NCBI GenBank assembly: GCA_013176395.1
Contig: JABMLP010000019.1
Location: 744,001-808,000, forward strand
Source of the DNA: Venturia oleaginea
Taxonomy: Eukaryota > Ascomycota > Dothideomycetes > Venturiales > Venturiaceae
Length of the DNA: 64,000 nucleotides
Direction of reading: 5' to 3'
Below are positions 42,760 through 54,966 of the stretch, piece after piece (position 1 is the first letter of the stretch; every line of letters starts with the position of its first letter). The notes beneath the pieces were generated by a model. The model was not told where the DNA came from. It ran no database searches and worked only from the letters and a program-made list of their open reading frames with translations. Both the position numbers and the translations under genes were made by a program.

Positions 42760-44285
42760 ATGGCAACCGAAGTGAGTGCTCCCTTCCGACGCGCTGCATG
42801 CTGGCCTGGTCGTGCATCCGTCGAAGAAAACGACATGCCCCTCAAACCAGCTGCATGCGCCGTTCATGAAGTCTTTGCTATGCTAACCCTCCTCTTCTCC
42901 GCAGCGCGAAAGGTATTTGCTACTATTGGAACATGTCTTGGGCCATCTCGAACACCCAAATTAACATAGCACAGCAAAACCTTCCTCGCCCGGCTGTGCG
43001 AACAGGCTGAGCGCTACGATGGTACGTTATCTCTGCACCGCTGTTCCTCCCCCAAATGGCTGTACTAATGGATGTCTAATGCAGAGATGGTTACATACAT
43101 GAAGGTGAGCATCTAATACATCAATTCCAGCCATGACAGAGCTAATATGATTACAGGAAGTCGCAAAGGTACTACAAATTCCCGAAATCCAACACCCACT
43201 CCCCACCGCGCTCCTCTCGTCTCCTCCAGCGCTCTAACTCAAGAACTAGATTGGCGGAGAATTGACCGTCGATGAGCGCAACCTTCTCTCAGTCGCATAC
43301 AAAAACGTCGTAGGCACACGGCGAGCATCGTGGCGCATCATCTCCTCGATCGAGCAGAAAGAGGAGTCCAAGGGCACCGATAAGCACGTCGGCACCATCC
43401 GCGATTACCGCCAGAAGATCGAGACCGAACTCGAGAAGGTCTGCCAGGATGTCCTCGACGTTCTCGACGAGAGCTTGATCCCAAAGGCCGAGACTGGCGA
43501 GTCCAAGGTTTTCTACCACAAGATGTATGTTTGCGACCATCTCATCAGGCATCTGTGCATCAGGAACGCCATCTGATCCGACTTTGTTATAGGAAGGGTG
43601 ATTACCACCGATATCTCGCTGAGTTTGCTTCCGGCGAGAAGCGCAAGAACGCCGCTACTGCTGCCCACGAGGCTTACAAGGTACGTTTTAACCACACACG
43701 AGCACAGCGGCACCATCTTTTCAACACTCGCTTCGAATACCACGAACGTTCTTCCGTACTGCTTGTACGCGGGACATCAATGTCGAAGAACTCCTGGCAT
43801 TTAAGCATTGAAATTGCTGGGACATTCATGATAGCGATCTTGATTAAACGATGATACACGCAAATCACCCTTCCACTAAGAGGCTGTGCAACACGATGCA
43901 ATTGCTGACATGGATATAGAGCGCCACCGATGTCGCCCAGACCGAGCTTACACCAACTCACCCAATCCGTCTCGGTCTTGCCCTGAACTTCTCCGTTTTC
44001 TACTACGAGATCCTCAACTCCCCAGACCGTGCGTGCCACCTCGCTAAGCAGGCCTTCGATGATGCCATCGCCGAGCTCGACTCATTGTCTGAGGAGTCTT
44101 ACCGGGACAGCACCCTGATCATGCAGCTCCTCCGTGACAATCTCACTTTGTGGACATCATCGGATGGAGCTGAGCCCGCCGAGGCTGTTGAGGCACCAAA
44201 GGCCGAGGAGACCAAAGAGGCACCCGCCGCTGGATCCGAGACTGAGATAAAGGCCGAGGAGCCTGCTGCACCACCGGCTGCTTAG
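42760..44285 (+). CDS. 14-3-3 protein, eight exons including micro-exons
   Basis: 14-3-3 dimers bind phosphoserine/threonine peptides and regulate signalling, secretion and polarity. The model joins 42760-42771, 42905-42912, 42975-43021, 43085-43104, 43157-43168, 43250-43524, 43593-43680 and 43920-44285, giving 275 residues. The N-terminus assembles from tiny exons into [20 protein letters not shown]. The exons are 12, 8, 47, 20 and 12 nt. The family signature [15 protein letters not shown] supplies the phosphate-binding Lys and Arg, and [10 protein letters not shown] supplies the Arg-Tyr pair. [10 protein letters not shown] is the other signature. The tail is an acidic Ala/Glu/Pro-rich extension ([15 protein letters not shown]). 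All introns are GT-AG. It would correspond to yeast BMH genes. Confidence 0.95.
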
Positions 44286-46851
44286 ATTGTTGATTGATAT
44301 AACAATGCGCGGCGATGCGAAGTGTGAGTGTTTTCTGAAGGATGGAATTCTAGTCAAGATCGATATCGCTAAATATCTGGCGATCCTGAAAAGAGAAATC
44401 GCCAGAATTGTTTCGATATCGATCCTAGCTTGAAGGTGTTATTCAGACACCGATGTGCTAATTCGCTCCAGGAACGTGTCTCGCCCCGATGCGATTGGAA
44501 CTTGCCCTCCGCACCTCAAGTACATGGCAATTCACAGTTGTGAGTTAAGCACATGGGCAGGGTTTCGATCTTCGAGTTCCTAGGTTTGATAGGTTGTGGT
44601 GTTGTCCATCTGATCAATATGCGAACAATTGTTGATTATAGCGAGCGGGTTTACGAGTTCTAACACGTGTCATGTTTTGTGGGCCCCCTTCTTCCCTTAT
44701 CTCCTCGATCCCCCCTGACTTTCTGCTTTATAGCCATGGTATGCTTTGTTCTTGCGCAGTCTTTCTGGAAGCTAGTGCTTGTGGATGGGTTTGTCAGTAG
44801 CATTGCGAACAGATCTTTCGTGGATTTGTTTTGCCTGCTATTCGTCCCCGATCCTCGGGTATCATTACCTAGCAATCAATCAAATTGAGATTATATCTGG
44901 CATGTAGTGAAGTGAGTGCTGTACTCAATATTGACAACTCCGGATATTTCTACGGTTGACAATATCTTCTTTTGCAGTTCAAAAGCTTCGTTATTCATAG
45001 TCTCGTACTCGACCTCCCCTTCCTCACTATCTTCCTCGCCTCACAATTGTCCCAAATCCTCCATAACACCCGATAGAGCAGCGCGGATAGCGAGGACAAA
45101 CTTAGGCATGAGCCCTCTCCCAGAATACAGGGACTGCTTGACATAGGGCTTCGGAAGTCATCTGGCCCATGGACACCTCCCGTACGTAGCATGTGCCAGG
45201 GTTAGGGATTGGATATTACCGACGGTTAACGTCTCCCGTCGATGAGGAGCATCATCGTCGAGACTTACTTGCCCAGCCGTTTTCGGTGCGGTGAGGGAGT
45301 CCCCGTGGGGATTTGAGAGTATTGTGAATAGGCACCCGGAGCCTTTCAAAGCTCTGGCTGGCTTGGGACTTATTACTGTTAGAGTGAGTGGAAGAGATGG
45401 GCATATTGTCAATTTTTTCGAATGGTTAACTATTGATGAATGGTTGGAGAATTTTAAGGGCCATGGCATTCTTGGGGTTAAGATGGGGATGGGATGTGTA
45501 ATGGCTGTCTACTGAGGTTGAGCAGAGGTGTGAGGCAGGCCTTGTGGCTTCGTCGGATTCTCGTCGAAGTGATTTCGAATATTGGAATGGTAATAATGGT
45601 GGAGACCACTTCGTGCTCGCTTTATCGGAGGCAAAAATAATGGTCGATACTAGTACTGTCGAATGCAATAGCTTAGAGATTCAAACATTCTTAATCTAGA
45701 ATTTACGAACACATCTTTTCCAGATGTTTTGAAGAATATAGGCCCAGCTACTTTGCCCACCAACAACAACACTGCAAGGACCTCCACCCGTGACGACAAC
45801 CTTTACCACGCATGCATTCCGAAAAAGGCTGTCAACGAACCAAGAAGACACCTTACCGCTCCGCTCTTCCACCAACACAAGGGATGTCCCGATATAGCGC
45901 CCTGTACGGATGGTCAAAGAGGCCCACGGCAAATGGATAGAAGCAAAGTAGAGCGATCACGGCGATTGCTCAGTCGGAGACGCAGATACTGATGGACTTT
46001 GCCGAAGCTGCGTACAAGCTGTGCAAGCTCTGGGAGGATCGGACCTTGGTCACCAGCCTGGACATATATATTGCATAGTCATCCTCGATTCCACAAACGC
46101 TGCGGCGATTTCACCTGGTGTTATTCTCAAAACTTGCGTCAAATTTTTTGATATGGCGCCAGATCTGAGTATGGGGTGCCCCACATTTAGATGATGATTC
46201 CAGTTGGTCAATCTTCAGGCATTTTCCTACGACTTGAAGTCCTTTATGAGAGCTGAGTTTAGCCGCCTGGATTGGGCCCCTCTTCAATCATGATTCAAAC
46301 TTGTCAAGGGAAGGGACCTGAAAGCGGGCAATGGTCATCTCCAACCTCAAACCCGGTTGAAAAGGGTATCTATGGTAGGCGGGATGAGGCGGAAGATAAG
46401 TTAGTGATATAAACTTGCAAGATGGAGTGGCCAACGGGAGCAAGACATAGAGGAGAGAGACTGCAGACCTAAGCTGGGTAAAGTCGAACTGGCAAAGGTA
46501 TCTTACTTGAATATCTAGTCGCGAATCATTTAGCGGGAGCTGCTATGAGAGGACAGAAGTTGGTAGAAACGGCATACTGGTGAGGACTCTAGATTCGATC
46601 ATGCTTTTTGAACCCAGGTGAGGTGGAAGTAATGGGATTTCCCGAGTGAGAAGCGCAACCAATTAATCAAAATCCATTGCTGCATTCTTCTTTCACGATA
46701 CATTTGGAGGTAGCCTTGAGATGAGTTTGGTCAATATGCATATTAGTCACGTGAACAGGGTCCGTGCAGAGGCTAGAATTTTGGGCTCAGCACACAGCGA
46801 CCGCAAGACACTTCTCGCTAATAGCATCGACAACCAACAACGTCAGCAAAA
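44286..46851. other. Gene-free stretch, 2.6 kb
   Basis: Between 14-3-3 and the eL36 gene. Frames up to about 100 codons overlap on both strands without motifs (for example 45291-45515 plus and 45158-45469 minus). No repeats or transposon ends were found. Confidence 0.35.
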
Positions 46852-47714
46852 ATGCCGAAGGAAGTGAAACAACGATCTGGCTGTACGCGACCCTTCCATT
46901 TTCATCTCTCTCATTTCCAATATCCCCACGCTGTCCAGCTTGTGAACTGCCTTCAAAAGCTGCGATCTGAGTTCGAGAACTTTAGGATATGGCTTTCCGA
47001 CTCCACCACAAGACCTATTGATGACTTTAGCTAACAATTGTCTCTCGCAGTGGCCCTTGGGCTCAACTCCGGACAGTACGTACATATCCGCTCGACTCGC
47101 CTTCCGCAAATTGCACAAACCGACATGATCTCTCCTCGAACCGACTTTCATACATCCTCCCCACCTTCCTGCCGCAGATCCCATATTTCAATATTTGGTG
47201 TAGCCGGAATGATGTTTTAGAGGTCGTCGTAATGTCGTAAATGCGAAATTTGGCAGAGGACAACGCAGGGTGGACAGCAAATTGACTCCTCGTAGCAAGG
47301 TTACACCCCACCAGCCAGCCACAAAGATCTCCCGCAGCAAAGGTCGCGCCACTAAGCGTACCACTTTTGTCCGCGTAAGTTACACATGGATTTAAGTGGT
47401 GGGATTAAATTAACAGAGATCCCAAGGACATTGTGCGTGAAGTGAGCGGATTGGCACCCTACGAACGCCGTGTCGTCGAACTTATCCGCAATTCCAAGGA
47501 CAAACGTGCTAGAAAGGTACACTTCACCGTAACACGCCTCACCAGGATCACACAAACTAACATTATAACAGCTCGCCAAGAAGCGATTGGGCACCTTCGG
47601 GCGTAAGTGTTCTCTTCTTTGTTTGAGACATGCCTGCTAACCTGAAAAGGCGCGAAAGCTAAGGTAGAAGAAATGACTCAGATCATAGCAGACAGCAGGA
47701 GGGCCGCTCACTAA
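46852..47714 (+). CDS. rpl36: 60S ribosomal protein eL36, six exons
   Basis: This is a structural protein of the large cytosolic ribosomal subunit. The model joins 46852-46882, 47049-47073, 47296-47374, 47427-47516, 47572-47602 and 47650-47714, giving 106 residues, the normal length. It starts [10 protein letters not shown], continues [19 protein letters not shown], then [38 protein letters not shown], and ends [10 protein letters not shown]. The acceptor of exon 4 is the AG of CCCAAG at 47426; an earlier AG would break the frame. Exons are short and introns sum to more than the coding sequence, as is common for fungal ribosomal protein genes. The 222-nt second intron and 168-nt first intron could hold a snoRNA, but I saw no clear C/D or H/ACA boxes. 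Confidence 0.95.
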
Positions 47715-49067
47715 ATGGACAATCGTCATGAAGAGAGCTGATGGAGGAGGACAATGCGTTCAAAGAGGCCAATGCGGTCACAAGATACCGGTGCAAATGG
47801 TCTTTTTTTCAATGAAAGCAATGGAATGGGATACACGAAAAAGGCAAAATGGCGCTTCCATGGGTTGGAGTAGTCAAAACCATTTGCGATGCCAAGGCGT
47901 TGCTTGATCCCATATCTCAAGAGCCAAATCAAGATGTGCTACTTGCTTTCCTCTCGTTTCTCGAATTGCGGCGTCCAGAAATTGTCTTTTACTGCCGTTG
48001 CCTTCGTGGTGAAAAGGTGAGCTGCGATTTGTTCTTCTCGCCATGTCACAACTCATTGATCACACGCTCTTGATAATCCCCCTTCATCTAGCCCAAGACC
48101 CGAACCACGCTCAAATATCCATCAGCTCTCTCTAGTTCACAGATACCACATCTCCAGCCTGTTTGGTTGCATCCAACTTCCAGCCAAAACCCTCTCGTAC
48201 TCACAAATCTACTTGATGGAGCTCAACAGTCGCTAAACTCTAAGAATTCCTCACCGTAATCAGCGCCATACTATCACCTTCTTCTCCCTCCCTTAACTCT
48301 AGACTGATCCCAATAAAGTTCCGGCCCTTCGAATTCAGGAGATCGCCGAGATAATATCAATATCGTTCTTTGCGTAGAAGTGTTCTTCAGATTCCACGTC
48401 CTCGTCGTCGAAGAGCAGGAAAGCTGTAAGTATCGAGGCTCCGAAAGGGAAATAGATAGGAAATAACCACGCCAACATAACGCCATGGGAGTGAAGAAGT
48501 TGATATTAAAGGCCATGGACTGAGAAGTCTCACCGATTTGAGAGGATGTAAAGAACCGCTCGCTATTATCCACGAGCATCGTGTGGATTGAGATCGATTT
48601 CTCAAGTTCCCTCTGGATCTTACAAATATTCGAGATGTTTTTTTTATATCATAGATCAGAATTGGGATTCCAAACAAGAAGTCTGCTCCCCGAGAATATC
48701 TTGCATTCACGCCAAATCGTCCAGTTCATCGATCCAGATCACATATTAAAATGACAAAGCCGAAATTCCCAATGACATGAATTGCAAACCAGTAAAGTGA
48801 TCTAGATCCGACAAAGCATGATTTCAAGAACGAGCATCCCATCCCAGCTTGAATCCGGATACCCAAGTAAAAGGGAAACTCTGGATGGAAGAACACAGGG
48901 ACCTCTGACAGTCAAAGAACTCAGAATCATCAATGCGTGTTCATGAATTCATACCACCAGTCGCTACTCAACAAAACTACAATCACTAGTAGTACCACCC
49001 ACATGCAGAATAGGCAACGCCAATAGAAAATGCCAATGCACCATCCTCGCATCACCCACCAAAACCA
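47715..49067. other. Gene-free stretch, 1.35 kb
   Basis: Between the convergent eL36 (plus) and UBX (minus) genes. No recognisable coding or repeated sequence. Confidence 0.35.
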
Positions 49068-50798
49068 CTACTTCTTCTTCCCGAATCCCATGAACTTGGA
49101 CAGTCTCGCCGCCTTCTCCTCAGCACTCAAATTGGAGGCTTTCTTAACCTTGTTGAACATGCCAGCCACACCCTTTGAAGCATTCTCTTCGGGCTCGGGT
49201 TCGGGCTGTGGAAGACTGATCTTGAACTCCTTGGCCTGCTCTTGATGGTCATCATTCAGACTTGACTCCTTTCTGGCCTTTGGCTCGACATTCTCGCCCC
49301 AGGTCATGTAGAGAGACGTGCCACCAGTCCAACCAAGATCCTGTATTAGTTTTTTCACCGGAGTCTTGTTGAGCGGTACGTGTCGCCCTCTCGCATCCAC
49401 GTACTTGAGAGCGAATTCCTGGTCGGGATGCCGAAGCGCCAGCTGGACAAAGGCCCAGAGATCAGCGCTCGTGTCTGCGCGATGAAACTCGCTTTGGATT
49501 TGCGTTTGATCCGGCATCCTGACCCTCACAGTGATTTTCTGCAAGCCTGCCAGTTTGTCAGCCTTCATCTTTTCGGATGCTGCAATTTCAGCATCCGAAG
49601 GCAGACGGCGGTTCTTGCCCAGGTCTGCTAGGCGTGACTGGTGTTGTTTCAATTGTTCAACCGAATGACTGAAGTCATTGTCGTTATGGGGTATTGTTGC
49701 TGCTTGCGGAACTGCCGCTGAAGGAGCAGAAAACACAGCGACTTTGCGAGTTGGCCCTGATGCTGAGACAGGACGTTCTGCGGCCACATCTGAGGATGTT
49801 GGTGGGGCTGCGGAGGTTGTGTCTAAGGAGGTCTGCTCAGGGGTCGTTGAGAGAACATCTGACATTGGAACATCTGACGTTGGGACATCTGACGTTGGGA
49901 TATCTGGCATTGGCTCCGAGTCGGTTAGGGGGCTCTATTTTGTGGAGTTAGCTTTGGAATATCACAATGTCGGGTTCAGATTTATGTCGACATGAAAGAC
50001 AAGCCTCCTTCGAATATGTCTTCATTGTGAAATGAAAGAAAGAAATGTACTTACTGTACTGGATGCTGTCGCTGCTACCTCTGGTAAGACAGCAGTTTGG
50101 GACTTCGTGGCTGGTGCTGTTTGAGAGGCTTCAGCTGCGGCTGCATCTGCCGCTAAAGCTGCAAAAAGTTCGGAGCTTTGTTCCTCCTTGAAGAAATCAG
50201 TAATCTGCTTCATGGCGTCCTCCAATGGTCTGCCACTGTTCTTGAAGCTCAGTCGTAACAGTGTACTTCCTGACGTGATACCCAGCTGCCCGAGAGTCTT
50301 TTGTAGTTCATCGAATGTGCCCAGTTGCTTGCTCATCACCTGTACAGTAGGCATCTCGTAGAACAACCGTCCAGGTCCAGTGCCACCCTCAGCCGTTTGG
50401 GCGATGCCTCGTTGCGTAAGGTTGTATTGATTGGCACTTCCTCCAGCAACACCAGCCTCGAATCGCCTTAGTATCTGCCATATTGTCGTGTCGGAAGGGA
50501 ACTTCTCGGTGAGTCGAGCGTTGTTCTCTGTCTGAGGCAGTTGCAGGGCAATGTTGACCACTGAGGGAGTTCGCGAGGACTGAACGAGTTCGAGTTTGGC
50601 ACCTGAGGGCAGTCCAGCAACACGATATGTAAGGGACAGGTCTATCGGCTTCTTGTTGTACTTTAACATGTACAGATCCGACGGTAGCTTCCACTTTTCG
50701 CAGGCTTGCTTGAGCACATCGGTGAGCTGTGTCTGGGGATTGACTTTGATGGTGATGCGACGAGCGGTGGTATCGACCACTATGACATTAGATGCCAT
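49068..50798 (-). CDS. UBX-domain protein of the TUG/ASPL (UBXN9/Ubx4) type
   Basis: Proteins of this type bind the AAA ATPase Cdc48/p97 and modulate its hexamer assembly and substrate handling. One 120-nt intron (49935-50054) separates two exons, giving 536 residues. Residues 1-75 form the TUG-type ubiquitin-like domain (ITIKVNPQTQLTDVLKQACE, LKYNKKPIDLSLTYRVAGLP). A middle part with TTIWQILRRFEAGVAG follows. The second exon opens with a TSDVP repeat, then a charged helix, and carries the UBX domain (KITVRVRMPDQTQIQSEF to YMTWGENVEPKARK). In it, LNKTPVKKLIQDLGW lies where the p97-contact loop is expected. The C-terminal helix AEEKAARLSKFMGFGKKK resembles that of fungal homologues. It is divergent from the thioredoxin-PITH gene. 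Confidence 0.9.
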
Positions 50799-51013
50799 AG
50801 TGCGTGAGTCACAGCTATTCCTGAGCCGACTGCGACCAAGCCGTTGGTGACTCTTCTCAGGGCGTAGAAGTACGGCCTCTTGTTTTGGTTCCTCTCCTCG
50901 AGGAGTTCGTTTCTATTTTGTATCAAGTGAAGTATAAGCCAGGTATGAGCTACAACTCTAAGGAAATCTGTTTCTTTTGCCGTGATGTGTAGTCCTGGAA
51001 GCGTGTTTGCCAT
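50780..51013 (-). CDS. Small ORF overlapping the UBX gene start
   Basis: I do not recognise this 77-residue frame, which begins MANTLPGLHITAKETDFLRV. It has a hydrophobic stretch near residues 20-30, a basic centre (EERNQNKRPYFYALRRV) and a hydrophobic end. It ends at 50780, inside the first codons of the UBX gene (start at 50798), in a different frame. It could be an upstream ORF on the UBX transcript, a small membrane protein, or chance. The composition looks more protein-like than random frames nearby. Confidence 0.35.
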   Translation of the reverse strand: MANTLPGLHITAKETDFLRVVAHTWLILHLIQNRNELLEERNQNKRPYFYALRRVTNGLVAVGSGIAVTHALWHLMS

Positions 51014-51126
51014 GAAGTCTATGGTCTGGCAGGCTACAATAGCAGTTACATGCCAGCGTTCGGTGGAAAGTCAGCGAAGGTGCGGCGCGCGACTTGAATA
51101 GTTTGTAGGTATTAGGTATAGGTTTA

Positions 51127-51168
51127 GTATGTAGGTACTAGGTACAGGTACAGGTACAGGTACAGGTG
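51127..51168 (+). repeat. GTACAG hexanucleotide repeat in a divergent promoter
   Basis: GGTACA units recur about five times, preceded by degenerate copies (GTAGGTACTAGGTACAG). It lies in the short region between the divergent UBX and thioredoxin-PITH genes. Confidence 0.6.
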
Positions 51169-51305
51169 TTATGGAATGGCGAGGCTGAGATGGTCAGAAG
51201 AGGGACAATGTTTGAGCTTTCTTTCTATTCTATTCCATTCCTATAGCTCCGTACACCTTTCCGCCTCGCGACTCGCTACTGAGCATCAACAACAACTTCA
51301 TCGAC

Positions 51306-52390
51306 ATGTCTAAACTCGTGGAAATCCAATCGCCAGACCAGCTCAGGTCTCTACTGTCCTCTTCAAAGGGTGTCGTAGTAGATTGTACTTACAAACACCC
51401 CACCACGAACAAGTACATTATACTGACAACTCCAAGTCTATGCAGACTGGTGCGGCCCTTGCAAGACGATAGCTCCCATATACGAAGGCCTCTCTACCAA
51501 ATACTCCCGCCACAATGCCGTCACCTTTACGAAAGTCAATACAGACAACCAGCAGGCTATTGCCCAGCAGTACAACATCACCGCGTACGTGTTTCTGGTG
51601 CCACATGAGATATGCAACTAATTCCCACCAGCATGCCCACCTTCATATACTTCGAGAACGGCAAAGAACACACGCGAATCAAGGGCGTGGATACTGCAAA
51701 ACTAAACTCTCTCATCGATCGTTGGACCGCACTCGCATCTAGTTCAGGAAATGGCGAGGGAAGCAGTAGCGGTGTATGGATCGGCGCCTCATTACCACGA
51801 GGATATAAGGACGTTACAGATCAAGTCGATCTCCGTGGCCTGGATATACTCAACATTGACAGCGACTTTGGAACTGGACGCACGCTGTTCGACAGCGCGA
51901 AGCCATCGTCGTTAGGGTCGGGCAAGGCCAAAGCCACAGGATCCGAGGCAGCAGGCAAGGACTGGGTAGAGACGGATACTGACGCACAACTTATGTTCTT
52001 CATTCCATTCACATCAACACTCAAGCTCCACACCGTACAGATCACCTCTTTACCGCCACCCGCAGACGAGGACGATGACGAGGCACCCGTGCGACCGAAG
52101 ACCATCCACTTCTACTCGAATAGAGCACACAACCTTGGATTTGAAGAGGCGGAGGACATTCAGCTACTCAGACCGTGGAGCTGTCACCTTCGGACTGGGA
52201 TGAGGAGACTGGCACCGCGAAGATCGAACTTCGATTTGTCAAGTTCCAGAACATCACCAGCATCGTGATATTCGTGGTGGACGGGGAGAACAATAGCGAG
52301 AAGACGAGGATTGACCGAATCAAGCTGATTGGCGAGAGCGGAGAGAAGCGAGAAATGGGCAAGCTGGAGAAGATCGGCGATGAGGATTGA
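51306..52390 (+). pseudogene. Thioredoxin-PITH protein (TXNL1-like), with a frameshift
   Basis: Relatives bind the 26S proteasome regulatory particle in the cytosol and nucleus. The model joins 51306-51384, 51437-51584 and 51632-52390. The thioredoxin domain (residues 1-105) has the redox site WCGPC and the cis-proline motif MPTFIYFENG. A Ser/Gly linker leads to the PITH domain (about residue 130 onward): FFIPFTSTLKLHTVQI and KTIHFYSNRAHNLGFEEAED. After that, at about 52160, the frame is lost by one missing base. The rest of PITH (TVELSPSDWDEETGTAKIEL, ITSIVIFVVDGEN) continues in the next frame to 52390. Exon lengths total 986, one short of a multiple of three. I see no intron that could explain it. 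A sequencing error is a live alternative. Confidence 0.85.
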
Positions 52391-54617
52391 GAATTGGTTC
52401 AGCAAACAGTTGAAATCGTTCTGCAACCTGCGAGGCACGATCGAAAACTACATGCTCATAGCAATTTAATTTCAAAATTCGCTAGAAGTGTTTAATGTTC
52501 AAGATCGACTGGGAAGAGATGTGGAGCTGACAGTAGTACAGATCGTGGGCCTCCGAGGCGGTATGATTAGAAAAACCCCACACTGTGCTCTCAATAATTG
52601 AAAGAATGATAAATACCTGAACTTCATCTTCCCATCCAATTTCATAGCTGAGGTACATCTCTAAAGCAATCAGCTAACCTAGCCAGAATAGACATCCAGC
52701 TTTGCTGCACTTTCAGAAGAGATCAGGAAGTAGGTGAGGCCTATTTCTTTCTGGATTCGTCACGTTCCACTGCTTGGCTATACGGTGGTGGTCATTTCTT
52801 GTCTTTGTTTTCGCCATCAGTTGTGTGGGTTTATGGGATGGATCGTGGATGAGCTGGGAGAACGCTTGGGCTGAAGAGAAGAGTGGTTCGATTCTTTTCT
52901 GTCGGATCTTACTTCAGCACGCTGTATACTGAGAAGATTGATCTGAAAATGCGTAGTAGATACGAGATCACTTCATCTCTGAGTGGTAGGGATCCAATTT
53001 CCTTGATACGTTGTGAAACTGTTTCTGGGAAGAGCGAACGGGCTTGCTTAATGTCTTGCCGATGTTTGTGACCCTCGGTTACCACACGGCGAGGCTTTTG
53101 GAAGAAGAACCGTGGTAGGTTGGTCCTCATGCTTGGGATGATCTCAATTGACAAGACCACTATCAAGTTTGTCGAGGAGTTGTGGGATGTTGTGTCAGGC
53201 TGAGTTTTGCAAAGCTTCTAAAATGAGATGGACTTGTGTACCATCTCAGTAGTTGATGGACGCACATATGAGATCGAGTAGCCACGAAATGAGGTACCAT
53301 TCGCCGGAATGGGAGTGAAGATCGGAGCTGCTTAGTATATCGCCACCAGATATGGCATCAAGTGGCCACAAGCTCGATGAGCGAGTGGCGAGGCTTCCGG
53401 ACGAAGGAAGTGGCTGAGTTTGGAAGGCTGAAATCATCACACGGATTTGCTTGAAGCACAGAGCTAGAGAAGTGAGTCTCCCCAGAAAGGATAGTCGATG
53501 CAGCTAAAGGGTAGGGTTTTGTTACACAAAAGCTAACACTATTGACTTGGCGATCAAGCAGTGCACCAACAAGACCTCCTTGAACTACACTTCCTCATCC
53601 AAGCTCTCGACCCGACGGTTAGCAGGAGTAGGGTGAGGTGCCCAGATTTGCTCTTCATCAGTACCCAAAACTGACTCTATTCTCACATTTTAAGATCGAT
53701 GGCAATGAATTCCTTGCGAATCAAAGAAATCAAATTGCCAGAAATTAATCTGTATCAATGTTGAGGTAAGGAACTGGTAAACCAATGTAACTTTCGATCA
53801 CTACTAGACGTCGGAACGGCACTAACTAAATAAATAACGCCTGTGGGAAGGTGATAGCAAGCCTCCTCAGATCCAATCTTACTCAATCCACTTCTCGTCA
53901 CTGTAGTCTATACGCCTCGAGGACAACAGTCCCGAAGCATTATTCACATTCTCTTACCTGGTGCGGAGGTCTTGAGAGATGCTGGAGATAAAAGGGCTTC
54001 ATCAACATCTCTCTCCTCGAAGGGAAGCAGCTCAACACTTTTTATGGTTGAAGCTTTGGGGACAATATTGCCACTATCATGGGGGCGTGTTGCTCACATG
54101 TCTCAAGTTTTCATACGTATTGGCCACGCGCGTAATTTAAAAATAGCCTTTCGTGAAAGACGAGATGGTCAAAGATGAGTAGAATGGCTTCTTTACCCGC
54201 CAAGTCGAGGTTCCAAAAGTATGGCGGTCGTTCAGCATCGGACTGAGGGGTTTTCCGTCAAACCTTGACCCTTCATAACACTTACGATGGCGAGTGTTGA
54301 CGCCTCGTTCCTCCGTTGCAACCACGCTTCTTTAGATCAGGTGGACTTGTCATACGCCGGCTTGCTCAGTCTTCGGAGTCCGCCAGAACGCTATGTGGAG
54401 TACAGGACTGCAGATGGGAATATGCTTGGTTGTTATATTCCTGAGTCTAGGGCCAAACCTCTTCTTTTTTGCTCACTCGTGGTACACAGTGAAACTCGCT
54501 CCGGCATTGCCCTTACTATCTTTAAAACCTCTCTCGATGGTGAATATAAACGATTATGAGATTCCTCATCTTGGCTGCCTCATCCATCCGCCTAAACACC
54601 GATCAGCTTTTGACATC
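52391..54617. other. Gene-free stretch, 2.2 kb
   Basis: No coherent gene was seen. Frames up to 90 codons occur (52909-53166 minus, 54287-54559 plus) without motifs. The last part is presumably the promoter of the secreted protein gene; GGTGAATATAAACG near 54539 is a possible TATA element about 80 bp before the start codon. Confidence 0.35.
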
Positions 54618-54966
54618 ATGAAGTCCACCTTCTTCTCCTTTTCTGTGCTCTTCCTCCTCCACGGGGTCATACTTTCCCAACCAGTTTCCAATGATGGATG
54701 CGAAGATATATGCTATGCGGTACACAAATCATGTCGATGGGCTCTGCCTTCTTGCAATCCAGGAGGCTTCGAAGAGTGCATGGACGTAAGTAGTGGACAA
54801 TTACGGTTGGGAGCGTACGAGATCTGACCGCTTGGTTCAGAAATGCAAGCTTACGGACTCGATACAGCCAAGATCAGGTTCAAGTTCAAGTTCCAGCTCT
54901 GGTTCAAGCTCAAGCTCAGGCTCGAGTTCAGGTTCATCAAGCTCAAGCTCAAGCAAGTCCAGTTGA
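54618..54966 (+). CDS. Small secreted cysteine-rich protein with serine-rich tail
   Basis: This 97-residue protein has no family name that I recognise. A signal peptide is clear: MKSTFFSFSVLFLLHGVIL, with probable cleavage near SQPVS. The mature part has six cysteines in the pattern C-x3-C-x6-C-x6-C-x7-C-x3-C. The end of the pattern is built across a 55-nt intron (54786-54840). The last 35 residues are almost entirely Ser and Gly, encoded by AGYTCA-type repeats. Exons are 54618-54785 and 54841-54966. Small secreted cysteine-rich proteins are common candidate effectors or cell-wall proteins; which applies here is unknown. Confidence 0.75.

Noticed and set aside
52860..52915. Possible tRNA B box (GGTTCGATTC) at about 52884.
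   Set aside because: There is no matching A box at the right spacing and no acceptor-stem pairing, so no tRNA can be folded.
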